Positions 13,715-21,358 of a stretch of 21,362 nt of DNA are shown piece after piece. Positions within the stretch are counted from its first letter, which is position 1. Each line of letters begins with the position of its first letter. A model generated the notes under the pieces. That model saw nothing but the letters and a program-made list of their open reading frames with translations. It did no database searches and was not told the DNA's origin. The translations under genes were made by a program, and so were the position numbers. Source of the DNA: Lachnospiraceae bacterium UBA7589 (GTDB lineage Bacteria > Bacillota > Clostridia > Lachnospirales > Lachnospiraceae); NCBI GenBank assembly GCA_002476495.1, contig DLKL01000049.1, forward strand, positions 1 to 21,362, written 5' to 3'.

Positions 13715-15880
13715 CTAATGCTCCGAAAGATACTGCTCCCGTATCTTAGCCATCTCACCCGGCGATGTCTTCGGATAAAAGAAGGATAGTATCACAGACT
13801 TAGGAATTCTGGCATCCATTGCCTTACGAAGCTCCGCTTTCTGCTCCTCGGAATAATTCCAGTGCATCATACGGTTCGTAATGCTGTCCTCCCAGTCCGT
13901 ATCTTTCTTTTCATCCGGTATCTCATCCACACGCTCCTGCTCCGGCTCTTCGGAATACTCCAGTTCATTATCCTGCGTACTGTTGAGCTTTGCCTTCTCG
14001 TTTTCTTCCTCAAGCTCCGAGAAACGCCTGCTCAGTTCCAAATCTCCCAGCATCATAAATTCATCATAGGTCAAAGAATCTATATAGATATTCTCTCCCT
14101 TCTTCTGAAGCTTTTCATAATGCTCCACTGCACGCTTTGACAGAATTTCAAAAGGCGGACCAATGAGATTGTTATTCACATCTATCTGATGCACATAGGG
14201 TTCTCCCTTTCCATCCGCAGTCTGGTTAAACATCGGATGTGCAAACGGTATATACTTATTATCCAGAATCGGATCGAACCCACGGATAAAAATAATGCAT
14301 TTCTTGTTATCCAGTTTTCTCACTTCATCCGGTGTAAATATCTCACGACCAAGGACATCATAGTTTCTTGATGAGCTTCCCTGTCTGCCCTTTGTCTCTC
14401 CGCTTAACTTCTTGTCAATCGTGCCCTTGCCCAAAAGCTCCGACACATACTTATGGGTACTCTGCTCATTGCCTCCAAGGTAGATGAAGGTATCGCAGTT
14501 GCCCGGAATCGTCTCCCAGGTATCCTTAAACAGCGCCTTCAGCTGTGCAAAGTTCTGAATAATGATAATCGAGCTGATTTCCCTGCTTCGCATGGTGGAT
14601 AGAAGGGAACAGTAGTCATCCGGCAATGCGACATTGGCGAACTCATCAAGCATAAATGTGACATGAATCGGGAGTCTTCCTCCACAGTTAAAGTCCGCCT
14701 GATAATACAGCTCCTGAAATATCTGTGTGTATAACATACCAATGATAAAGTTGTAAGACTTATCACTATCCGGTATGACACAGAACAGCGCTGTCTTTGT
14801 CTCCCCATCCCCGTTTACACCAATACCGATATCAGCAAGGTTTAGCTCATCCTTGGATAAAAGCCTTAATACCTGCTTATTCTCAAGAAAAGCAAGTCTT
14901 GAGTTGGCACTGATAATAATGGAACGGACCGTATCGCCTGCACCACGCATACACTTGTTGTACTGCTTTACCGCCGGGTGATTCGCTCCAAGCGGCGAGT
15001 TCTCTTCCAGAAACATCATACGCACATCCAGCCTTGAAGGCTTTCCCTGCTCCGTCACTCCTGCTTCTCCAAGCAGCTTTAAGACCGTTTCAAAGTTTCG
15101 TCTGCTCGGCTTTTCTTCCAGCCACACATAATAGAAGATTGCCTGTAAAAACAAGCCCTCCGCTTTCTCCCAGAACGGGTCGGAAGGGGTTGCCCCTTTC
15201 GGAGTCGTATTACTGATAAGGTTGGTAATAAGCTTTACCACATCCGTCTCTTCACGGATATAGGAAAACGGATTGTAACAGTCTGACTTATCCATCTCAA
15301 GCAGATTGATAACCTTCACATTGTAGCCATTGTTCTTTAACATCTGACCACAGCTTCTTAGGATTTCTCCCTTCGGATCGGTACAGATAAAGGAACAGTT
15401 ATGGGGCATCTGCATCAGGTTTGGCTTTACCTCATAGAATGTCTTTCCTGCACCGGAACCGCCACAGATAAGAATGTTACCGTTTAACTTAAGCCTCCTG
15501 AAATCCAGTGACATCTTCACATTCTGGCTTAAGATACGGTTAAAGTTTTCATCCTTATCCATCAGAATCTTGTTAACCTTCGCCGGTGATTCCAACTTGG
15601 CTGTACCAAATTCCCTGCCGGGCATATAATTCCTCTGACTGGTGTAATACATAACAACAGCCATAGCGTAGACAACTACAACTATGGCTATCATTTTCAC
15701 TGTATTCTCATTGAAATAATTTGCAAACGGAGCTTCACATACAGCACTGAACCTGTCAAGAAATTCCATAAGCTCTATGCCTTCCTCCCAAGCTCCCCCA
15801 ATCAGATATCCCAGATACCCGGCAAAGACTGCACCAAGTAACAAAAATACCATGGAAGGTTTCTTCTTACTTGTCTGCAT
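13715..15880 (-). CDS. VirD4/TraG-type type IV coupling protein (PcfC-like)
   Basis: This 721-aa protein links the relaxase-DNA complex to the secretion channel. Two N-terminal membrane helices (about 10-28 and 62-80) precede the ATPase domain. Walker A (GGSGAGKT) is at about 140-147 and Walker B (HVTFMLDEF) at about 406-413. The segments FICTDPKGEI, YNPFSYI and IIIQNFAQLK are family hallmarks. The C-terminus is acidic, Glu-rich and coiled, ending in a helical region with SEEQKAELRKAMDA. The frame allows a GTG at 15886 that overlaps the upstream stop, but GAGG lies eight bases before the ATG at 15880, so I chose ATG. PcfB-like and PcfC-like genes side by side match the order in enterococcal pCF10. 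Confidence 0.95.
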   Translation of the reverse strand: MQTSKKKPSMVFLLLGAVFAGYLGYLIGGAWEEGIELMEFLDRFSAVCEAPFANYFNENTVKMIAIVVVVYAMAVVMYYTSQRNYMPGREFGTAKLESPAKVNKILMDKDENFNRILSQNVKMSLDFRRLKLNGNILICGGSGAGKTFYEVKPNLMQMPHNCSFICTDPKGEILRSCGQMLKNNGYNVKVINLLEMDKSDCYNPFSYIREETDVVKLITNLISNTTPKGATPSDPFWEKAEGLFLQAIFYYVWLEEKPSRRNFETVLKLLGEAGVTEQGKPSRLDVRMMFLEENSPLGANHPAVKQYNKCMRGAGDTVRSIIISANSRLAFLENKQVLRLLSKDELNLADIGIGVNGDGETKTALFCVIPDSDKSYNFIIGMLYTQIFQELYYQADFNCGGRLPIHVTFMLDEFANVALPDDYCSLLSTMRSREISSIIIIQNFAQLKALFKDTWETIPGNCDTFIYLGGNEQSTHKYVSELLGKGTIDKKLSGETKGRQGSSSRNYDVLGREIFTPDEVRKLDNKKCIIFIRGFDPILDNKYIPFAHPMFNQTADGKGEPYVHQIDVNNNLIGPPFEILSKRAVEHYEKLQKKGENIYIDSLTYDEFMMLGDLELSRRFSELEEENEKAKLNSTQDNELEYSEEPEQERVDEIPDEKKDTDWEDSITNRMMHWNYSEEQKAELRKAMDARIPKSVILSFFYPKTSPGEMAKIREQYLSEH

Positions 15881-15885
15881 AGGCA

Positions 15886-17016
15886 CTACCTCTTCTTAAC
15901 GGTTGTGGTGGTTTTCTGCTGCCCGGTCTTTGTCCTGGTTGTTTCCTTTGCCTGCGTCTTTTCATACTTCTCACGCACGGAAGCCTCCACCTTGTCATAA
16001 TGACTGTACAGTTCCTCGCCACGCTTGGTTTCCACAACCCTGTTTTCCTCATCATAAATCTTATAATTCTTACCGCTGTCAATGAAGGTCAACATAGTCT
16101 TGCCATGATGAATATCCATGATATTCTCCTTGTTAATCCAGACATACCTTGCATTCTCTCCCCAGGTCCCCGGGATTCTGGTCTTAACCGCATGATCATT
16201 CTCCTGTACAATCAATGTCTTACTGATTGTTACATCTGAAAGATTTGTATTCTTGGATGCCGATACTGCCATCATTCTCTCCGCAAGATTCTGATAGCCC
16301 TTAATCCGGTTCATAAAAGCATCCTTATCCATGATAACCTTATGCTCTCCGGCTTCATCCTTTGCCCCCAGAACACCTATCGTTTCCAACTGCTTTAACA
16401 CTGTTTCTGCCTGTGACTGGTTAATACTGAACTTCTCCTGTACTGCGTCCACACTGATACTCTGCTTCTCCATGGCAAACAGCCCTACCTTTTCAATCAG
16501 ACCGTCCATGGCAGCACTGGCTCTCGCCCCTTCCGCAGTGTGGACTTTCTCGTTTCCCATTTTCTGACTCTTAAGGAAATCCATCAGCCTGCCAAGCTGT
16601 TTTTCATCCCCGTTTTTTAAGTAGTCATCAAATGTTGCAATACGACCAAAGCTGAGCTTCTGTATCATCATGTTCACTCGTGGCACTGCTTCCGTATGAA
16701 AGATAACTTCACTGAGACCATCCTTCTTATTCACATCCGGCAATACGGAATATAAAATCCCGTACTTCTTTGCCATCTTCTCAACCTTCTTCATATCTTT
16801 GGTTTCAAACTGCAGCACCTGAAGGTCGCCGCCCTTCATCAGAAGCTTTCGCATGGATGTCTTACCAAGCGATTTCTCATAGTCAAGCATTCCCTTCAAA
16901 AAGTCGATTGCCTTCTGCATGGCACCTAATCCTCCACTGCCCACCTTCATTGCAATCTCAATTCCGTCATAGGCTACACGGATAATCTGTACCGCTTCCT
17001 GAATCTCTTCTGCCAT
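15886..17016 (-). CDS. PcfB-like protein (DUF3801) with winged-helix region
   Basis: Residues 1-130 (IQEAVQIIRVAYDGIEIAMK, then YGILYSVLPDVNKKDGLSEV) match the PcfB/DUF3801 pattern. PcfB of pCF10 is an accessory factor that works with the coupling protein PcfC. Residues about 170-235 (VGLFAMEKQSISVDAVQEKF, then INQSQAETVLKQLETIGVLG) look like a winged helix related to the FtsK-gamma/DNA-translocase type, which suggests DNA contact. The C-terminus is a basic Thr/Lys-rich tail. At 376 aa it is about twice the length of simple PcfB proteins (roughly 140-180 aa), so it is an extended or fused form. The start at 17016 has AAGGAGG close upstream, and its stop overlaps the alternative GTG of the coupling-protein gene. 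Confidence 0.75.
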   Translation of the reverse strand: MAEEIQEAVQIIRVAYDGIEIAMKVGSGGLGAMQKAIDFLKGMLDYEKSLGKTSMRKLLMKGGDLQVLQFETKDMKKVEKMAKKYGILYSVLPDVNKKDGLSEVIFHTEAVPRVNMMIQKLSFGRIATFDDYLKNGDEKQLGRLMDFLKSQKMGNEKVHTAEGARASAAMDGLIEKVGLFAMEKQSISVDAVQEKFSINQSQAETVLKQLETIGVLGAKDEAGEHKVIMDKDAFMNRIKGYQNLAERMMAVSASKNTNLSDVTISKTLIVQENDHAVKTRIPGTWGENARYVWINKENIMDIHHGKTMLTFIDSGKNYKIYDEENRVVETKRGEELYSHYDKVEASVREKYEKTQAKETTRTKTGQQKTTTTVKKR

Positions 17017-17028
17017 ATAAGTCCCTCC

Positions 17029-17514
17029 TTATAACACCGGTTCCCTGAGAGTGCATTTCGGAGCATACTGTTCGGACTGTTCTTCCTCTTTGGTCTCTTC
17101 GTCCTCTTCCTCCTGCCTGCTTCTGCTCTCATTGACCTTTTCCTTGATTTCCTCTGCATCTGCCCTTCTGACCTGTTCTTCCGTTACATCCACTCCATAA
17201 GCGGTAAGCACTTCCGCAAGACGGTTGATTGCCTTTTCCTCTTCAATCCGGTACATCTCAATGGATACCAGCAGATTCTCAATCTGACTTACCCATACAG
17301 GCTTCATGTCAATCATACTCATATACTGTTCCATTACCTTTTCGGATTCCTGCTCATTCTCACAGGCAGCCAGTTCATCAATCAGCTGATTGGTTAAGGT
17401 CTTGTCTCCGCTTCGGAATGCAAACTGAACAACAAATTCCTTTTCTTTGTCAGAAAAGCCATGCTTTGTTTTACACAGACTTGTTACTGTCTCATTAATA
17501 ATCGTTAAACCCAT
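17029..17514 (-). CDS. hypothetical ICE protein, 161 aa, acidic C-terminus
   Basis: I do not recognise this protein. It is soluble and helical, with a globular-looking first half (TIINETVTSLCKTKHGF, then KEFVVQFAFRSGDKTL, then LIDELAACENEQESEK). A strongly charged, Glu-rich stretch follows at about 120-150 (many EE pairs, SRSRQEEEDEETKEEE). The start at 17514 has GGAGG six bases upstream. It lies between the coiled-coil protein and the PcfB-like protein in a tightly packed run of genes, 12 bases before the next start, so a role in relaxosome assembly or coupling is a reasonable guess from context only. Confidence 0.7.
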   Translation of the reverse strand: MGLTIINETVTSLCKTKHGFSDKEKEFVVQFAFRSGDKTLTNQLIDELAACENEQESEKVMEQYMSMIDMKPVWVSQIENLLVSIEMYRIEEEKAINRLAEVLTAYGVDVTEEQVRRADAEEIKEKVNESRSRQEEEDEETKEEEQSEQYAPKCTLREPVL

Positions 17515-17523
17515 CGCTTCCTC

Positions 17524-18690
17524 CTAATAGTCCATACTGTTCTCAAGAACCGCAATATCAATGATTTCTTTCATCTTCTCTGCCGAAACATTGTTATTGA
17601 TAAGTTCTACAAGCTGTGATTCTGTCAGTCCCTTTTCAATGGCACTTCTTATCTGCACAAGCTGTGCCGGAACCAGATCACCACTGGCTAACAGTTTCAC
17701 AATATCCTGTCGGGACTTTTTCATAAATCCAAGCTTGCCAAGCAGCCCGGTAAACGCACCCGTATTTGCCTTTCTGACAGTTCTTTCAACCTGCACATGC
17801 TGAATCACCCTGCCATTTGCATCCACCACTGGCAACTGGTAAAACACAGGAATCTGATAAGATCTTTCTGCAACCGGCTTTTCATCAAATACAGTCTGAT
17901 TGCCTAAAGGCTCCTTACTTTCCTCCGGTTTCTCCGGGGCTTCCTGCTTGACTGTCGCACCTGCTGCTTTCTCAAGCAGCTTATCTTCCAAGGTATCAAT
18001 TCGGTTCTGCATCTTCTCCATCTCCTTCTCTTTTTCATCTATCTGCTCACGAAGTCTTGCTATCGTAGCATTCGCTCTGTTTAACTGGTCCTGCTGACCG
18101 CTTAACTCTGCTTCCGTATCCTCCAGCTTCTTTACAAGCCCTTTATGAACCTCCTCATCCTTCTTGGAATTCTCAAATACCTTGAGCTTCTTATTCAGTT
18201 CATCGTAACGCTCCTCCTGAAACTGGATTTTCTCAACCGCCTCTTCAATCTGCTTTACAAGACCTCTGACATAATCCGGTGACACATCAGCATTTGCCTG
18301 AATCTGTTTTACCTTATCAAGCATCGTCTGAAACGATTTACGCATCGCCAGCGGATTTTCTCCTTTGGCAATTACGGTTTCGATATTCTCCATGGAGATA
18401 CCCTTCTCCATAAATTCAATCGCAACCTGTATCTGATAGCCGCTCATATCATATTTGGTAAGCAGTTCAATAAAGGCTTCATCTGCCCCTTTTCTAAGGC
18501 ACTGGGACAAAAGCTTCATCTGAGGAAATTTGATCTCCCTCTTTAAGTAGAGCTTCGTCTGTTCCATTGTCAGACCATATTCAATATCCGCTTCCACAAG
18601 GTCGATTACCTCCTTGCTGTACTTTGCCGCACTTCGCAGATTATCAATATAGGTCTTATTCTTAATTGAATCTTCTAAACTTCGTTCCAT
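17524..18690 (-). CDS. hypothetical coiled-coil ICE protein, 388 aa
   Basis: The N-terminal 140 residues and the C-terminal 75 residues both consist of short helices built around a Gly-hydrophobic-Ser/Thr pattern (KGISMENIETVIAKGENP near the N-terminus; KGLTESQLVELINNNVSA near the C-terminus). This suggests repeated helical-hairpin modules. Between them lies a long coiled coil (about 150-245, with ELNKKLKVFEN, KLEDTEAELSGQQDQLNRA and DEKEKEMEKMQNRIDTLED). No catalytic motif or membrane helix is seen. The start at 18690 follows GGAGGT; an in-frame TTG at 18702 overlaps that site and is rejected. It follows the relaxase gene closely, so a structural or tethering part in the relaxosome is plausible but unproven. 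Confidence 0.75.
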   Translation of the reverse strand: MERSLEDSIKNKTYIDNLRSAAKYSKEVIDLVEADIEYGLTMEQTKLYLKREIKFPQMKLLSQCLRKGADEAFIELLTKYDMSGYQIQVAIEFMEKGISMENIETVIAKGENPLAMRKSFQTMLDKVKQIQANADVSPDYVRGLVKQIEEAVEKIQFQEERYDELNKKLKVFENSKKDEEVHKGLVKKLEDTEAELSGQQDQLNRANATIARLREQIDEKEKEMEKMQNRIDTLEDKLLEKAAGATVKQEAPEKPEESKEPLGNQTVFDEKPVAERSYQIPVFYQLPVVDANGRVIQHVQVERTVRKANTGAFTGLLGKLGFMKKSRQDIVKLLASGDLVPAQLVQIRSAIEKGLTESQLVELINNNVSAEKMKEIIDIAVLENSMDY

Positions 18691-18713
18691 AAATACCTCC
18701 AAAAAAATACAGC

Positions 18714-20159
18714 CTATCTGTTAGGCTGCTTAATATTCGTTCTCTCTTCGGTTTTTTCAGGGATTCTTTCCTTATCTTCGGAAAGGTTCGTATCATCGCT
18801 TACCATATCTCTCCAGATTGTCTTCGCCAGATTAAGCTCTTTTGCAGATGCCCGTTCCCTCGCAGTCACATAAGCAATCTGTTCCTTATAGTATGCCCGA
18901 AGCTTCTTAATCTCCTCATAGGAATATCCTTCATCCAAAAGCTGCTTTGACAGCTCTGTCCACTGTGCGTGTTCTTCCGAAAAGAAGTTATCCCCATTCT
19001 GAAAACTCTTTTCCGCACCTTCTAACGAATCCATCTGCTCTGCAATATCAAACAGACTTTTGCACCTCTGCTTTGCCCGGTACACCCGGCTTTTGTCCGC
19101 AGAGGCTTCTTTTCTTTTATCCGTCAGATTCATCATTGCCGATGCAAGCTCCTCTACACTGTGTACATCATGCCGGACGAGAAAAAGATACTGCTGCTGA
19201 AGCTTTTCCATCTTCTTTATATCATCCTTATACTTCCATACCTGTGAGTAAGGACGCTTCTTCAGTTTCCCAATCCGGTACAGTTTTGCATAGTAGCGTT
19301 TCTGCAATCCGGTCAGTCTTGCTCTCTTATACCTTCTGACATAACACTTTACAATCTCCGGCTTAAACTCCTTATTCGACCGGTAAAAAGATAAATCTTC
19401 CTCCGCAATCCTCTGTCGTATTCTCTCCTCGGTATAATCATCTCCCAAGGCTCTGCATCTTCTGTACCTGCCCATTCCCGGCGGCTTCACAGCAAGATGT
19501 TTTCCCTGCTTGATTTCATATCCCTTATCCCGAAGCAGTTCCATAAACTCCTCAAAGGAGCCAGCCTGTAATATACAGGCATCCAGATCCCTCGCAATCA
19601 TCTTACCCCAGACAAATCTGCCATCCCGATAATCATTGTGTTCCCTGTATCGGTCCCGCTCTTCATCCTTTGAACCTATATCAATGGTAGATAGTCCGTA
19701 CTCTTCACACAAGCGGTTGGTTATGGGCTGAATATCCCGCTCCCAGTCACCCTTCTCATACCGGTACTTTCTGCCATCCACAAAGCTGACACTATTGAAT
19801 ATAATGTGAGCATGAATATGATCCGTATTATCGTGAACACAATAAACTGCTTCATACTGACTGCCCAGATATTCCTTCACAAACCTCTGCGTTATCTCAT
19901 AGGCGGTATCAGGACTGACCTCACCTTCCTTAAAGGAAATGATAAGATGATAGCCCTGACGCTTATCCACCTTGCCAAACGCTTTCTTGGTATCCATCAT
20001 CTGTCTGAAGGCTGTATCCGGCTGACAGTTCATTCCGCTAATCAGTCTCCCGTTCTGTGTCTTCTCCGGATTCATTACATAATCCAAAGACTGTTTTAAG
20101 TGCTTGCCATGAAAATGGTTGCCACAGTCCTTCATATAAAGAATCTTACTGATTGCCAA
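18714..20159 (-). CDS. relaxase, MOBP family (Relaxase/Mobilisation nuclease domain)
   Basis: This 481-aa protein nicks the ICE at oriT and stays covalently bound to the transferred strand. The likely catalytic Tyr is in LKQSLDYVMNPEKT (Tyr 27), and the metal-binding His cluster is in HDNTDHIHAHIIFNSV (about 109-124). The rest is a basic helical region with RYYAKLYRIGKLKKRPYSQ and a coiled C-terminus. I took the TTG at 20159, which gives MAISKILYMKDCGNHFHGK, the usual family N-terminus, with GGTGG upstream. An ATG at 20189 would add ten residues. The start overlaps the end of mobC by 14 bases, so the two are coupled, as in many mobilisation modules. About 55 residues from the N-terminus, AFGKVDKRQGYHLIISF matches the second conserved motif of the family. 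Confidence 0.93.
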   Translation of the reverse strand: MAISKILYMKDCGNHFHGKHLKQSLDYVMNPEKTQNGRLISGMNCQPDTAFRQMMDTKKAFGKVDKRQGYHLIISFKEGEVSPDTAYEITQRFVKEYLGSQYEAVYCVHDNTDHIHAHIIFNSVSFVDGRKYRYEKGDWERDIQPITNRLCEEYGLSTIDIGSKDEERDRYREHNDYRDGRFVWGKMIARDLDACILQAGSFEEFMELLRDKGYEIKQGKHLAVKPPGMGRYRRCRALGDDYTEERIRQRIAEEDLSFYRSNKEFKPEIVKCYVRRYKRARLTGLQKRYYAKLYRIGKLKKRPYSQVWKYKDDIKKMEKLQQQYLFLVRHDVHSVEELASAMMNLTDKRKEASADKSRVYRAKQRCKSLFDIAEQMDSLEGAEKSFQNGDNFFSEEHAQWTELSKQLLDEGYSYEEIKKLRAYYKEQIAYVTARERASAKELNLAKTIWRDMVSDDTNLSEDKERIPEKTEERTNIKQPNR

Positions 20160-20478
20160 CGATATCCACCACCTTTGCCACAGCAACATTCAGCTTACGC
20201 ATATAGGCAATAAGCCTTTCCTTATCATCCGTGGAATAAAGCTCTGCATTGTGGTTGTGTGTAATCTGGTTGATATTGACACCTATCCGGTTTACCTCAT
20301 TGATTAAATCACGAAGTAGCTGCCGGACCTCCGGATAGTCATTCGGTTTCTGGGAAATCATAAGCCGTAGATACTGCGACTCTGTCATTCCCGCCTGCTT
20401 CGCTTTCTCCTCCAAGAGCTTTGCTTCCTCCGGTGTCATTCTAAGTAACTTACTGATACTGTGCTGCCTCCTCTCCAT
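20146..20478 (-). CDS. mobC: MobC-like relaxosome accessory protein
   Basis: This is a 110-aa protein with a ribbon-helix-helix-type N-terminus (SKLLRMTPEEAKLLEEKAK, then GMTESQYLRLMI). The MobC signature follows: RQLLRDLINEVNRIGVNINQ, then THNHNA near the end. MobC proteins bind near oriT, open the DNA and help the relaxase to nick. The start at 20478 lies four bases after the preceding gene's TGA and has AGGTG upstream. A GTG at 20499 in the same frame lacks a binding site. It overlaps the relaxase gene by 14 bases. Confidence 0.88.
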   Translation of the reverse strand: MERRQHSISKLLRMTPEEAKLLEEKAKQAGMTESQYLRLMISQKPNDYPEVRQLLRDLINEVNRIGVNINQITHNHNAELYSTDDKERLIAYMRKLNVAVAKVVDIVGNQ

Positions 20479-20482
20479 CCAA

Positions 20483-21019
20483 TCACCTTGCCTTTCCACT
20501 AATGGCAGGCTGACGGATATCTGATACCAGCTGTTTCACAGAACTGTCTAATCCCTTTTGATTCAGATTCTGAATAAACTGATTAGCTAATTCCTCTGCC
20601 AGCTTCTCAATTCCGGCTCTGTACTTTGTCTGGTCGAATAGCTTATCCAGTACGGCTTCCTCCTGTTTCAGACTTTCATACTTGCTCTGCTTATTGGAAA
20701 AGTCCACCATATTCTTCGGATTCTGCCTCTCTGCATCCATATCAAGAATCAGCTCATAATTCCATTCACAAACTGTATCAATCAAATCATCCACGGAAAA
20801 ATCATCATCCCAGACTATCTCTCCGGGCACATCATCCAAATCTCCACGATACAGCCTTCCCTCTGCAAAACCCACCACATAGTCATGCCCTTCCATATAG
20901 CCAAGAAGCATCTCTGCCTCTTTATCCGTCATAACTATGGAAATCTCATTGTCCTTAATGAATGCCAGTAACTCTTCCGGCTGTCGAATCTCTGTTATGC
21001 TTACATCTCCTGTTCCCAT
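20483..21019 (-). CDS. hypothetical protein, first gene of the mobilisation operon, 178 aa
   Basis: I cannot name this acidic soluble protein. Visible parts are an N-terminal region SITEIRQPEELLAFIKDNEI followed by TDKEAEMLLGYMEGHDYVV, a Trp/Asp-rich middle (EIVWDDDFSVDDLIDTVCEW), and a helical C-terminal half (KYESLKQEEAVLDKLFDQTK, then LAEELANQFIQNL). This type precedes mobC in several Clostridia elements. The ATG at 21019 is about 13 bases from the GGAGG at its start; a GTG at 21031 immediately after the GGAGG is too close, so the exact start is uncertain. It lies directly downstream of the putative oriT, so expression may be tied to relaxosome binding there. Confidence 0.75.
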   Translation of the reverse strand: MGTGDVSITEIRQPEELLAFIKDNEISIVMTDKEAEMLLGYMEGHDYVVGFAEGRLYRGDLDDVPGEIVWDDDFSVDDLIDTVCEWNYELILDMDAERQNPKNMVDFSNKQSKYESLKQEEAVLDKLFDQTKYRAGIEKLAEELANQFIQNLNQKGLDSSVKQLVSDIRQPAISGKAR

Positions 21020-21078
21020 TGCTGTAACCACACCTCCTTATCTGTGTTTTGAGAAACTTTTCAGGAGCCTTTAGAGTC

Positions 21079-21162
21079 CAGAGCAAAGCCCTGTCCTCTG
21101 CCAGATACGCATTTTGGATATCCATCCAAAATACATCTGGTTAGGGGTGCAAAGCCCCCTAA
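21079..21162. other. putative origin of transfer (oriT), three hairpins
   Basis: Three inverted repeats follow one another just upstream of the mobilisation operon. They are CAGAG/CTCTG (21079-21083, 21096-21100), then a long one of 19 and 17 bp (21101-21119 with 21124-21140, loop ATCC, two bases unpaired), then TTAGGGG/CCCCTAA (21141-21147, 21156-21162). GCAAAGCCC occurs twice (21083 and 21149). Closely spaced hairpins next to mobC/relaxase genes are typical of oriT. The nick site cannot be read from sequence alone. Confidence 0.6.
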
Positions 21163-21181
21163 AACCCCCAATAATATATAG

Positions 21182-21358
21182 GTGCGTCACTTTTTGACTC
21201 ACCTTTTGGAAAAGTGCGTCACTTTTTGACTCACTTTTTGATAAAGTGCGCAACTTTTTGACTCACCTTTTTTGATTCAATGTTGAGCCTGCTAAACAGG
21301 TGTGACACTTTTTGACCCACCTTTTGAAAAAGTGCGTCACTTTTTGACCTACTTTTTG
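21182..21358. repeat. iteron-like direct repeats, five copies of a 27-bp unit
   Basis: The unit is close to GTGCGTCACTTTTTGAC followed by TCACYTTTTG. Copies start at 21182, 21214, 21246, 21300 and 21332, so four of the intervals fit a 32-bp register (three helical turns) with a single larger 54-bp gap that contains GTTGAGCCTGCTAAACAGG. Copies 1, 2 and 5 are nearly identical; 3 and 4 differ at a few bases. Together with the hairpins to its left, this fills the right 331 bases of the window, which hold no credible gene. Such repeats resemble iterons or multi-site regulator boxes. The array runs to the window edge and may continue. Confidence 0.8.

Noticed and set aside
14539..14808. Minus-strand 89-codon frame inside the coupling protein gene
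   Set aside because: It is a shadow frame of a gene with intact Walker motifs; no start signal.
21071..21253. A 60-codon minus-strand open frame covering the oriT hairpins and the first repeats
   Set aside because: Its translation simply reads the hairpins and repeats (for example the repeated Gln/Lys-Val-Ser/Thr pattern); it has no binding site and no protein-like signature.
21182..21358. Repeat array as a CRISPR
   Set aside because: Repeats are only 5 bp apart in most places, so there are no spacers of normal length, and no cas genes are present.
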